A stretch of 36,301 nucleotides of DNA. Origin: Eubacteriales bacterium. Its GTDB lineage: Bacteria; Bacillota; JASUSC01. Below the pieces are notes generated by a model. The model saw only the letters and a list, made by a program, of their open reading frames with translations. It was not told the origin of the DNA and did not search any database. Below are positions 23,667 through 31,195 of this stretch, in pieces; positions within the stretch are counted from its first letter, which is position 1, and every line of letters begins with the position of its first letter. The stretch lies in NCBI GenBank assembly GCA_030446285.1, contig JASUSC010000012.1, positions 1-36,301 on the forward strand, written 5' to 3'. Made by a program: the position numbers and the translations under genes.

Positions 23667-24983
23667 TTGCAGGTGGTCAGCGTCCATCCGGACGGTATTG
23701 CCGCTGAAATAGGGATCAAACCTGGAGACAGGATTCTGGCAATCAACGGCGAGCCGGTGACAGATATTCTTGACTATCTTTATTTAACGGCCGGCGAGGA
23801 AATAGTGCTTGAACTGGAACATGCCGGTGAGGCGTGGGAAGTAGAAATCGAGAAGGATTACGATGAGAACTTAGGGCTGGAAGTGGAGATGCCGGTTATG
23901 CGCTCCTGCGCCAACCGGTGCATTTTCTGCTTTGTCGATCAGATGCCTCCGGGGTTGCGACCAACTCTGTATTGCAAAGACGACGATTACCGCTATTCCT
24001 TTTTGGCCGGCCAGTTTGTCACTCTTACCGGCCTGGGCAGGAAGGATTTGGAAAGAATTAAAAAGTACCGCTTGAGCCCCCTTTATGTTTCGGTTCATAC
24101 CACCAACCCTAAGCTCAGGGAAAAAATAATGGGCAACCGGCAGGCTGGAAGGATCATGGAGCTCCTCAGCGAGCTTGCGGCAGCCGGGATCCAGTTTCAT
24201 ACCCAGGCCGTTCTTATGCCGGGGATCAACGACGGCGAAGAACTGGAGCGAACCATTCGGGACCTTTCCCGACTGGGAGAGGCCCTTCTCTCCCTAGCGG
24301 TGGTGCCGGTGGGGCTTACGGCATACCGGGAAGGGCTTTATCCTCTCCGCCCTTTTACCCCGGCGGAGGCTTGCGAGGTTCTGGCTACTGTCCATTGCTG
24401 GCAGGAATATTTTTATACCCGGCGAGGTCACTACACCGTCCACGCGGCCGACGAGTTTTATTTGCTGGCAAATAAGCCTTTCCCGCCTGCAGCTAGGTAC
24501 GAGGGTTTTCCTCAACTGGAAAACGGGGTGGGGATGGCTGTCCTTTTCTGGGACGAATTTGCCGGTATCGAGAAGTTTCTTCCCCGGCGCCTTTCTGCTT
24601 TCCGTTGGGTGAAGGTGGTGACCGGTGTTTCCGGGGCAAAAGTGGTAGGACCAGTTCTTTCCCGTCTGGAAAACCAGGTGGCCAATTTGAGGGCAGAAAT
24701 GGTAGTGGTGGAGAATTCTTTTTTTGGGCCCACGGTAACGGTGACAGGGCTTCTTACCGGGCGCGACATTGCTGCGGCTTTGCGGCAGGAAGAAGGAAGG
24801 GTCGATGCCGTGGTGATACCCTCACATGTCCTCAAGCGCGATGATTCTCTTTTCCTGGACGGGATGACTCTGGCCGACCTGGAAAAAGCAGCGGGGTGTC
24901 CGGTGCTGGTGGTGGATATGAACCAGGGGGCGGAAGATTTTGTGGAAAAAGTTCTGGGGGTGGAACTGTGGCCAAACCGATAG
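23667..24983 (+). CDS. DUF512 radical SAM protein with PDZ domain
   Basis: About 438 residues from TTG 23667. An N-terminal PDZ-like domain ([21 protein letters not shown], about 10-31) is followed by a radical SAM core with the CxxxCxxC cluster C81, C85 and C88 ([12 protein letters not shown]), and then by a C-terminal DUF512 domain ([12 protein letters not shown] onward). It binds a 4Fe-4S cluster and S-adenosylmethionine; its substrate is not known. The family is widespread in anaerobic Firmicutes. The best SD (AGGAGG at 23630-23635) lies too far from TTG 23667 but fits a CTG at 23646, which adds MRKEKKG; see the finding. It overlaps the der gene by about 16 bases. Confidence 0.9.
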   Translation: MQVVSVHPDGIAAEIGIKPGDRILAINGEPVTDILDYLYLTAGEEIVLELEHAGEAWEVEIEKDYDENLGLEVEMPVMRSCANRCIFCFVDQMPPGLRPTLYCKDDDYRYSFLAGQFVTLTGLGRKDLERIKKYRLSPLYVSVHTTNPKLREKIMGNRQAGRIMELLSELAAAGIQFHTQAVLMPGINDGEELERTIRDLSRLGEALLSLAVVPVGLTAYREGLYPLRPFTPAEACEVLATVHCWQEYFYTRRGHYTVHAADEFYLLANKPFPPAARYEGFPQLENGVGMAVLFWDEFAGIEKFLPRRLSAFRWVKVVTGVSGAKVVGPVLSRLENQVANLRAEMVVVENSFFGPTVTVTGLLTGRDIAAALRQEEGRVDAVVIPSHVLKRDDSLFLDGMTLADLEKAAGCPVLVVDMNQGAEDFVEKVLGVELWPNR

Positions 24984-26281
24984 TGGCGTTGGTAGGACGT
25001 CCCAACGTGGGCAAGTCCACCCTGTTCAACCGGATAACTGGTGAGAGAAAAGCCATTGTCGAGGACAGGCCGGGAGTTACCAGAGACCGCATCTATGCCG
25101 ATGCTTTTTGGCGGGACCGGGAGTTTATTTTAGTGGATACCGGCGGGATCGAGTTTGAGGTGGAGGACGAGATAGCCCGGCAGGTGAAAAAGCAGGCCCG
25201 GCTGGCCCTGGAAGAGGCCGACGTGGTGGTCTTTCTCACCGACGGGCGGGAAGGACTTACTCCCCTGGACAGGGAGGTGGCCAATCTCCTCCGCCGCACC
25301 CGTAAACCGGTTATCTTAGCGGTAAACAAAATAGAAAACTTCCAGAAGGACGACATTTACGATTTTTACCAGCTTGGGTTAGGGGATCCTATCCCCATTT
25401 CTGCCGCCCACGGTCTCAATACCGGCGATCTTCTCGACGCGGTGGTAGCCAACCTGCCGCCGGAGACCGGGGAGGAATATGACGAGGAGGTAATAAAGAT
25501 AGCCGTAGCCGGGCGGCCTAACGTGGGTAAGTCTTCGTTGGTAAACGCCATCTTGGGAGAAGAGAGGGTTATTGTCAGCGATATTCCCGGGACTACCCGC
25601 GATGCGGTGGACACTCTCTTTACCCGGGACGGTCAGAGTTACGTAATTATTGACACGGCAGGTATTCGCCGCCGGAGCAAAATCGAAGAACCCACCGAGC
25701 GGTTCAGTGTAATACGGGCTTTACGGGCCATCGAGCGGGCCGATGTAGTGCTGCTGGTCCTGGATGCTCAGGAGGGGGTAACAGAACAGGATAAGCGAAT
25801 TGCCGGTTATGCCCACGAAAAGGGGAGGGCTATAGTTATTGTTGTCAACAAATGGGACCTCGTTGAAAAAGATGATAAGACCATGCTTCGTTACACCGAA
25901 AGGATCCGGGAAGAACTTTCCTTTATGCAGTACGCTCCGGTCATCTACGTATCTGCCCTTACCGGGCAAAGAGTACCGCGGATTCTGGAACTGGTGAAAT
26001 ATGTAGCTGAACAGCACGTAATGCGGATTGCTACCAGTACCTTAAATGAGCTGATCAGGGAAGCGGTAGCCCTCAACCCTCCCCCGGCGGAGGGGGGACG
26101 CAGACTCAAGATTCTCTACGCTGCTCAGACTGGAGTCCGCCCCCCTACCTTTGTTATTTTTGTCAACGACCCGGAACTGGTTCACTTTTCCTATGCTCGC
26201 TACTTGGAAAACCGAATCCGCAGCAGCTTTGGTTTTGAGGGAACGCCCATCAATCTGATTTTCCGGCAGCGGCGAAGTTAG
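24968..26281 (+). CDS. der: Ribosome biogenesis GTPase Der (EngA)
   Basis: A 437-residue tandem GTPase. G domain 1 has GRPNVGKST at about 10-18, DTGG and VNKIE; G domain 2 repeats [13 protein letters not shown] and NKWD; a KH-like domain ends the protein ([29 protein letters not shown]). Der is essential for 50S subunit assembly. The start is GTG 24968 with a GGGGGTGG SD; the longer open frame from 24896 lies inside the DUF512 gene. The first G4 motif has Glu (NKIE) in place of the usual Asp, as in several Der proteins. Confidence 0.96.
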   Translation: MAKPIVALVGRPNVGKSTLFNRITGERKAIVEDRPGVTRDRIYADAFWRDREFILVDTGGIEFEVEDEIARQVKKQARLALEEADVVVFLTDGREGLTPLDREVANLLRRTRKPVILAVNKIENFQKDDIYDFYQLGLGDPIPISAAHGLNTGDLLDAVVANLPPETGEEYDEEVIKIAVAGRPNVGKSSLVNAILGEERVIVSDIPGTTRDAVDTLFTRDGQSYVIIDTAGIRRRSKIEEPTERFSVIRALRAIERADVVLLVLDAQEGVTEQDKRIAGYAHEKGRAIVIVVNKWDLVEKDDKTMLRYTERIREELSFMQYAPVIYVSALTGQRVPRILELVKYVAEQHVMRIATSTLNELIREAVALNPPPAEGGRRLKILYAAQTGVRPPTFVIFVNDPELVHFSYARYLENRIRSSFGFEGTPINLIFRQRRS

Positions 26282-26299
26282 ATTTATTAAGCGGGGGCG

Positions 26300-26893
26300 A
26301 TGATAATGCTGTTAAAACTGCTGGTAGTTATCGTGGCTTATCTCATCGGAGCCATTCCCACCGGGTACTTAGTGGGGCGCCGGTTAGGGGGGATTGACAT
26401 CCGCCGTTACGGCAGCGGTAATATCGGTTTTACCAACGTCCTCCGCGTTTTAGGGCCCGGACCCGGAATCATCACCCTCCTGGGCGATGTGGGGAAGGGG
26501 TTCCTGGCGGCCAAACTGGGTTTTGTCACGGGGGGACCCAACTTGGCTATTATCACCGGTCTTACCGCCATCGCTGGGCATAGCTGGCCCGTTTATTTAG
26601 GGTTTAAAGGTGGGAAGATTATCGCTACCGGTTTTGGAGTTCTGCTTGCCCTGGCCTGGCAGGTGGCCCTCCTGGCGCTGGCCCTCTGGCTTATCGTTTT
26701 TCTCCTCAGCCGCTACGTCTCTCTCGCTTCCATTGTAGCCGCAGTTAGCGTGCCCGTAAGTATGGTCATCTGGCGGGAGAGCGTGGGGCTGATCCTTTTC
26801 GGTTTAGTGGCGGCGGCGGTGGCCCTATACAAACACCGGGATAACATCCGTCGTCTCCGGCAGGGGACAGAGCATCGCTTTGGGCGCAGGTAA
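26300..26893 (+). CDS. plsY: Glycerol-3-phosphate acyltransferase PlsY
   Basis: Up to 197 residues with five hydrophobic segments. The three PlsY motifs are visible: SGNIGFTNVLR near residue 38, GHSWPVYLGFKGGK near residue 96 (with GG-K), and a C-terminal HRDNIRRLRQGTEHR. It acylates glycerol-3-phosphate from acyl phosphate at the membrane, the first step of phospholipid synthesis. ATG 26300 and ATG 26306 are both possible; the G5 SD (26292-26296) is better spaced for 26306. It precedes gpsA, which makes its substrate. Confidence 0.95.
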   Translation: MIMLLKLLVVIVAYLIGAIPTGYLVGRRLGGIDIRRYGSGNIGFTNVLRVLGPGPGIITLLGDVGKGFLAAKLGFVTGGPNLAIITGLTAIAGHSWPVYLGFKGGKIIATGFGVLLALAWQVALLALALWLIVFLLSRYVSLASIVAAVSVPVSMVIWRESVGLILFGLVAAAVALYKHRDNIRRLRQGTEHRFGRR

Positions 26894-26898
26894 GGACG

Positions 26899-27951
26899 GT
26901 GAGAAAAAAGGTGCAGCCGGAGAAGATTGCCGTTCTGGGAGCGGGAAGCTGGGGAACGGCCTTGGCCCGGCTTTTAGCGCAGAAGGGTCACCGCGTTGTT
27001 CTCTGGGGGAGGAACCGGGAAAGAATTGAGGAGATGAAAAAAGTTAGGGAGAACCGGCGCTACCTGCCGGGGGTGAATCTCCCTCCGAATCTTGTTCTCA
27101 CCTGGGATTTAGAAAAAGCAATGGCTGGGTGCCATTACGTGGTGCTGGCTGTACCGGCCCAGTCACAACGCCGCTTTTTAGAAGAAAACAGGCGCTTTTT
27201 TACCGGCAGGGAAACGGTAATCAATGTGGCCAAAGGCTTGGAGAAGGAGACAAGCCTGCCTCTGTCCCACGTGTATCGAGAGGCCACGGGGTGTGACCTG
27301 GAAAACTACGTGGTTCTTTCCGGACCAAGCCACGCCGAGGAAGTGGGCCGGGACATGCCAACGGCGGTAGTAGTAGCCGGGCTTTCCCGCCGGCGGGCGG
27401 AAGCGGTGCAGGACCTCTTTCTCTCCCGCCGTTTCCGGGTTTATACCCATCCCGATTTAACCGGCGTGGAACTGGCGGGAGCGCTGAAAAACGTCATTGC
27501 CCTGGGTACCGGCATTGCCGAGGGTGTGGGCTACGGTGACAACAGCAAGGCTGCTCTGATTACCAGGGGTTTGGTGGAAATCACCAGATTAGGGGTGGCC
27601 ATGGGGGCTCATCCGGCTACCTTTTCCGGGCTGGCCGGTTTAGGAGACTTAGTGGTCACCTGCACCAGCCGGCACAGCCGCAACCGACGGGCGGGAATAG
27701 GCATCGGCCAGGGGAAAAGTTTGGAAGAGGTGTTGGCCGAAGTGGGGATGGTGGTGGAAGGAGTGGCTACTACTACCGCCGCCCTCAAGCTGGCCTGGGA
27801 GCGGCAGGTGGAGATGCCCATCGTCAGCGCCACCTACGCCATTCTTTACGAAGGATTGAAGCCGGAAGAAGCGGTGGAAAAATTGATGACCCGGCAGAAA
27901 AAGCATGAAATGGAAGAGTTAGCGGCCGAGGCCTTTGCCGGCTGGAATTAA
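26899..27951 (+). CDS. gpsA: Glycerol-3-phosphate dehydrogenase [NAD(P)+]
   Basis: A 350-residue enzyme with the Rossmann motif GAGSWGTALARLL near the N-terminus, NVAKGLEKE, LSGPSHAEEV, and the catalytic lysine in AGALKNVIALGTG, followed by GLGDLVVTC. It reduces dihydroxyacetone phosphate to sn-glycerol-3-phosphate for phospholipid synthesis. The start is GTG 26899, only five bases after plsY. In many relatives spoIVA follows gpsA; here it does not. Confidence 0.96.
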   Translation: MRKKVQPEKIAVLGAGSWGTALARLLAQKGHRVVLWGRNRERIEEMKKVRENRRYLPGVNLPPNLVLTWDLEKAMAGCHYVVLAVPAQSQRRFLEENRRFFTGRETVINVAKGLEKETSLPLSHVYREATGCDLENYVVLSGPSHAEEVGRDMPTAVVVAGLSRRRAEAVQDLFLSRRFRVYTHPDLTGVELAGALKNVIALGTGIAEGVGYGDNSKAALITRGLVEITRLGVAMGAHPATFSGLAGLGDLVVTCTSRHSRNRRAGIGIGQGKSLEEVLAEVGMVVEGVATTTAALKLAWERQVEMPIVSATYAILYEGLKPEEAVEKLMTRQKKHEMEELAAEAFAGWN

Positions 27952-27965
27952 TGTGAAAAGTTTCA

Positions 27966-27994
27966 TTTACACTAATTTGGTTTTGGTGTATGAT
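27966..27994 (+). promoter_or_regulatory. Sigma-A promoter of the 45-residue peptide gene
   Basis: TTTACA (27966-27971), a 17-base spacer and TATGAT (27989-27994). It lies directly after the gpsA stop and about 100 bases before the small ORF. Confidence 0.6.
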
Positions 27995-28095
27995 GAAGCT
28001 GAGAGGAGATTATAGAGAGAAAAAATTACAAAAAGAAAGAATAGGGAAACTGGACCGGCGTTTAGAGAGAAAAACCCTCGAGGGAGGGATTAGGC

Positions 28096-28233
28096 ATGTT
28101 TACCGGGCACGATCCTTTGCTGGTCGTTTTGCTCTTAGCGGCCATTGTTCTGCCGCCTATCGATGCTGCCATCAACTGGTACTGGAACAAAGTCCATAAC
28201 ATTACCGATGTCAATGAAGGACTTGACTGTTAA
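28096..28233 (+). CDS. Small membrane peptide, 45 residues
   Basis: A very short gene with a good setting: its own promoter, a GAGGGAGGG SD at about 28080-28088, and a terminator right after the stop. The product has one transmembrane segment (residues about 8-24, LLVVLLLAAIVLP) ending PPIDAAINWYW, then a short hydrophilic tail ending in Cys. The about 100-base leader has no clear ORF. The reading frame is intact and hydrophobic in a way chance ORFs seldom are. No family is recognised; it could be a small sporulation or membrane-stress peptide. Confidence 0.6.
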   Translation: MFTGHDPLLVVLLLAAIVLPPIDAAINWYWNKVHNITDVNEGLDC

Positions 28234-28259
28234 TTACTGTTCTGTAAGCCGGTCCGTGG

Positions 28260-28291
28260 ACGCCTGCTGAAAAGGGCGTTTTCTTTTTTTT
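28260..28291 (+). terminator. Terminator after the 45-residue peptide gene
   Basis: ACGCC at 28260-28264 pairs with GGCGT at 28275-28279, followed by TTTC and eight T residues. The stem is short but the T-tract is long. Confidence 0.65.
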
Positions 28292-28320
28292 GCCAGGTGC
28301 TTTCTAAAAAGGGAGTTTTC

Positions 28321-28350
28321 TTGACAGGGGGAAGAAGTTTAACATAATAT
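28321..28350 (+). promoter_or_regulatory. Sigma-A promoter of the Mg2+ operon
   Basis: A perfect TTGACA at 28321-28326, and CATAAT (28343-28348, 16-base spacer) or TAATAT (28345-28350, 18-base spacer). Transcription from here would run through the riboswitch. Confidence 0.72.
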
Positions 28351-28384
28351 AAAACTAAAACTACTAGCGAAAATAGTACAATTA

Positions 28385-28548
28385 CTTCCTCATTAGGGGG
28401 GGCTACTACCTGGAAATATGCTACTGCCCAGAAATGTTGAGAAACACCAATGGGTCAATGGGTATTAGATTTACGGTGGTACCCAATATAGGCGAGACAA
28501 CTCTAAGCCAGGTAGAGCCAAAGCTCAACGAGCCGGAGAAGGTTGCGG
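28385..28548 (+). ncRNA. M-box (ykoK leader) Mg2+ riboswitch aptamer
   Basis: The leader contains the conserved M-box core: an ATTAGG start, then CTACTGCCCAGAAATG and CACCAATGGGTCAA (28430-28462), almost identical to the Bacillus subtilis mgtE leader. GGCTACTACCTGG near 28401-28413 pairs with CCAGGTAGAGCC near 28508-28519, followed by AAAGCTC as in the family 3' end. Bound Mg2+ compacts the aptamer and favours the downstream terminator. The 388-base gap between the peptide gene and the next CDS is filled by this element, its promoter and the terminator. The family call comes from recognition of the conserved core; a covariance search would fix the ends. Confidence 0.9.
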
Positions 28549-28549
28549 G

Positions 28550-28585
28550 GCCTTCTTTGAACAAAAAACAAAGAAGGCTTTTTTT
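28550..28585 (+). terminator. Riboswitch-controlled terminator
   Basis: A perfect 10-bp stem, GCCTTCTTTG at 28550-28559 and CAAAGAAGGC at 28569-28578, with an A-rich 9-base loop and seven T residues. AGAAGG at 28537-28542 can pair with CCTTCT at 28551-28556, a plausible antiterminator that competes with the stem when Mg2+ is low. Confidence 0.92.
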
Positions 28586-28621
28586 CCGCCGGGGAAGGTA
28601 GCGGTCACAGGGGGGATAGAG

Positions 28622-29869
28622 ATGGCTTCTATCAGCGAAATGTACGTTTCCGAGTTGCTGGGTAACCCGGTAATCGATCCCACCGGGGAGAGGGTAGGGA
28701 AGGTAACCGATATCGGTATCAACGATGTCCAGCCCTACCCGGCGGTAACATTCTTAGCTATAAGGCGGGGAAAGGAGACTTACTACCTGGATTTTCGCTT
28801 TGTTAACTTAGCCAACCGCCAGATTTTTGCCGTCAGTAAAAAAGTAAAGAACCTCCCCCTGGAAAAAACGGAGCCCCGGGTTGTGTGGTTAAAAGAAAAT
28901 ATTCTCGACAAACAAATTTTTGACATGATGGGCAGTAAAGTGGTAAGAGTAAACGATATTAAACTGGCTTACTTAGAGGGCGTGGTGCGGGCGGTAGCAG
29001 TGGATATTAGTTTTCTGGGAATTTTACGCCGCCTCCGTCTGGCCGGGTTTTTCAGCCGGCTGGCAGCTTTGTTTGACAAAAAACTGCGGGAAGAGCTCAT
29101 CGCCTGGGAATACATCAAATCTATTCACAAGGACACCGCCGGTCTGCAGCTTTCCGTAACTCAGGAGAGTTTGAAAGATCTGCACCCCTCTGACCTTGCC
29201 GAAATTCTTTCCCAGCTTAACTACCGTGACAGCGGTAACCTCCTCCGGACCCTTGATGACGAGATGGTGGCGGAAGCCTTGGGAGAAATGGACGCCGATT
29301 TTTCGGCGGCTCTGCTGGAAAACTTAGACGACGAACGGGTATCGGAAATACTGGATGAAATGTCGGCTGACGATATTACCGACTTCCTCAAGGATTTGCC
29401 CGAGTACCGCCGGGCCCGCTTCCTGGCCCTCCTGGACCGGGAAGACAAGGAAGAGGTAGAGGACCTGCTGAAGTACGACGATGAAACGGCCGGTGGTCTT
29501 ATGACCACGGAAATGATTACTCTGCGCGAAGAAATGACGGCTCAGGAAACCATTGAACACCTGCGGCAGGTAGCACCGGAGGCGGAGACTATTTACTACC
29601 TTTACGTGGTCAACAACGAGGAAAAGCTGGTAGGAGTTGTTTCCCTGCGGGATTTAATTGTTGCTCCGCCGGATACTCCCATCCGGGATATCATGCACCG
29701 CAAGGTGATCCGGGTTACCGACGATATGAATGCCGCCCGGGTGGCCGACGTTATTGCCAAATACAATTTACTGGCAGTGCCGGTGGTGGACGCCGAAGGG
29801 CATCTCCTGGGAATTATTACCGTGGATGACATTATTGATACTCTGTATAAGCACCAGAGAAGACATTGA
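28622..29869 (+). CDS. Soluble MgtE-N/CBS domain protein with PRC-barrel domains (no channel domain)
   Basis: A 415-residue protein. Residues about 5-75 and about 90-150 look like two PRC-barrel domains (NPVIDPTGERVGKVTDIG; GSKVVRVNDIKLAYLEG). Residues about 185-285 match the MgtE N-domain superhelix (LHPSDLAEILSQL and following short helices), and DETAGGLMTTEMIT at 287-300 leads to a CBS pair to the C-terminus. No transmembrane helix is present: the five-helix MgtE channel is missing altogether. In MgtE, the N and CBS domains bind Mg2+ and close the pore when Mg2+ is plentiful. Here the module is the first gene behind an M-box riboswitch and is followed, with TTGA overlap, by an Nramp-fold transporter. 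A role as detached Mg2+ sensor of that transporter is inferred. Start ATG 28622 follows GGGGGG. Confidence 0.88.
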   Translation: MASISEMYVSELLGNPVIDPTGERVGKVTDIGINDVQPYPAVTFLAIRRGKETYYLDFRFVNLANRQIFAVSKKVKNLPLEKTEPRVVWLKENILDKQIFDMMGSKVVRVNDIKLAYLEGVVRAVAVDISFLGILRRLRLAGFFSRLAALFDKKLREELIAWEYIKSIHKDTAGLQLSVTQESLKDLHPSDLAEILSQLNYRDSGNLLRTLDDEMVAEALGEMDADFSAALLENLDDERVSEILDEMSADDITDFLKDLPEYRRARFLALLDREDKEEVEDLLKYDDETAGGLMTTEMITLREEMTAQETIEHLRQVAPEAETIYYLYVVNNEEKLVGVVSLRDLIVAPPDTPIRDIMHRKVIRVTDDMNAARVADVIAKYNLLAVPVVDAEGHLLGIITVDDIIDTLYKHQRRH

Positions 29870-29895
29870 TTCTTAAAGAATTGTGGGTGAGAGAC

Positions 29896-31134
29896 ATGGC
29901 CGGCAGGAAAAAGTGGGAACAGCTGCTGCGAATAGTAGGGGTGGTAGGACCGGCTTTGATTACGGTAAACGCCGGCAATGATGCCGGAGGTATAGCTACT
30001 TACGCCTCCATTGGGGCCAATTACGGTTATAAAATGCTGTGGGGACTGCTGATTATAACCATTGCGCTGGCGGTCATTCAGGAAATGAATGCCCGCATGG
30101 CGGTGGTTACCGGTAAGGGACTTTCTGACCTAATCCGGGAAGAATTTGGCGTTGGCTGGACTCTTTTTGCCATGGTGACGCTCCTGGTAGCCAATATCGG
30201 CGTGGTAATGGGGGATTTTGCCGGGGTGGCTTCCAGTATGGAGCTTTTTGGCATTCCCCGCTATATTTCGGTACCTGTGATGGCTTTTCTGGTCTGGTAT
30301 TTAGTTCTCCGGGGTACTTATGAACGGGTGGAAAAAGTTTTTCTCGTGTTTACTCTTTTCTTTTTTGCCTATATTTTTTCGGCTTTCTTGGCCAAACCCA
30401 GCTGGGGGGAGGTAGGGAAAGCTGTAATAACGCCTACTTTAGAGTTAAACCGGCCCTTCCTCCTCACTTTTATCGGGATGATTGGTACCACCATTACCCC
30501 TTACATGCAGTTTTACCTGCAGTCGTCCATTGCGGAGAAACGAATTTCCTGGAAGGATTACTTTTATGAAAAGGTGGATGTCTATTTCAGCGCCATCTGG
30601 GGCGAGCTGGTAGCTTTCTTTATCATTATTTCCACCGCTGCTACTTTGTACGTAGCCGGCATTTCTGTGGACAGTGCTGCCGAAGCGGCCCTGGCTTTAA
30701 AACCCCTGGCTGGGGAGTTTGCTTTTCTCCTCTTCGGCTTGGGTTTATTTGGCGCCTCAGTTCTGGCTACGGCTATAATTCCCCTTTCTACCACCTACGC
30801 TATTTGCGAGGCCTTTGGCTGGGAAAGGGGAGTTAACTATAGTTTCCGGGAAGCTCCCGTTTTTTTCGGTCTCTACACCGCCATAATCGTGCTGGGCGCC
30901 GCGGTAGTTTTAATTCCGTCCCTTTCCCTTTTTAAGATAATGGTAGTAACCCAGCAGATTGCCGGAATTTTAAGCCCCATTATCCTCATTTTCATGATCA
31001 AACTGGTCAACAACCCCCGGGTGATGGGAGAGCACGTCAATACCCGCCTGCAGAATGTAATTGCGTGGCTTACGGTGCTGTTTATCATTTTCCTTACCCT
31101 TACCTTGGTGCTGGTGCAGGGGCTGGGGCTGTAA
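29896..31134 (+). CDS. Nramp-fold divalent metal transporter, probable NRMT-type Mg2+ transporter
   Basis: About 412 residues and 11-12 hydrophobic segments with the Nramp fold. At the metal site of helix 1 the canonical DPGN reads DAGG (D29 to G32), so the Asn ligand is Gly. In helix 6 the segment is GTTITPYMQ (197-205): the position of the canonical Met, which favours transition metals over Mg2+ and Ca2+, is Thr 201, and the His after Pro is Tyr 203. These changes match the Nramp-related magnesium transporters, and the gene is under an M-box. It should import Mg2+ across the cytoplasmic membrane. Start ATG 29896 is chosen for its GGGTGAGAG SD; TTG 29866 overlaps the upstream stop. Confidence 0.88.
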   Translation: MAGRKKWEQLLRIVGVVGPALITVNAGNDAGGIATYASIGANYGYKMLWGLLIITIALAVIQEMNARMAVVTGKGLSDLIREEFGVGWTLFAMVTLLVANIGVVMGDFAGVASSMELFGIPRYISVPVMAFLVWYLVLRGTYERVEKVFLVFTLFFFAYIFSAFLAKPSWGEVGKAVITPTLELNRPFLLTFIGMIGTTITPYMQFYLQSSIAEKRISWKDYFYEKVDVYFSAIWGELVAFFIIISTAATLYVAGISVDSAAEAALALKPLAGEFAFLLFGLGLFGASVLATAIIPLSTTYAICEAFGWERGVNYSFREAPVFFGLYTAIIVLGAAVVLIPSLSLFKIMVVTQQIAGILSPIILIFMIKLVNNPRVMGEHVNTRLQNVIAWLTVLFIIFLTLTLVLVQGLGL

Positions 31135-31151
31135 AAAGAAAACGAAATTGA

Positions 31152-31180
31152 AAGGCCGTCCTGCATATAGGGCGGCCTTA
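31152..31180. terminator. Hairpin between convergent genes
   Basis: AAGGCCGTCCT pairs with AGGGCGGCCTT (about 31152-31179), with one G-T pair and a short loop. The T-tracts on both sides are interrupted, so termination is probable but not certain. Confidence 0.65.
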
Positions 31181-31195
31181 AACTTTTATGTGACC

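Noticed and set aside
28385-28548. Reading the leader as a Mn2+ (yybP-ykoY) riboswitch because an Nramp gene follows
   Set aside because: The conserved core is that of the M-box, and the downstream proteins point to Mg2+.
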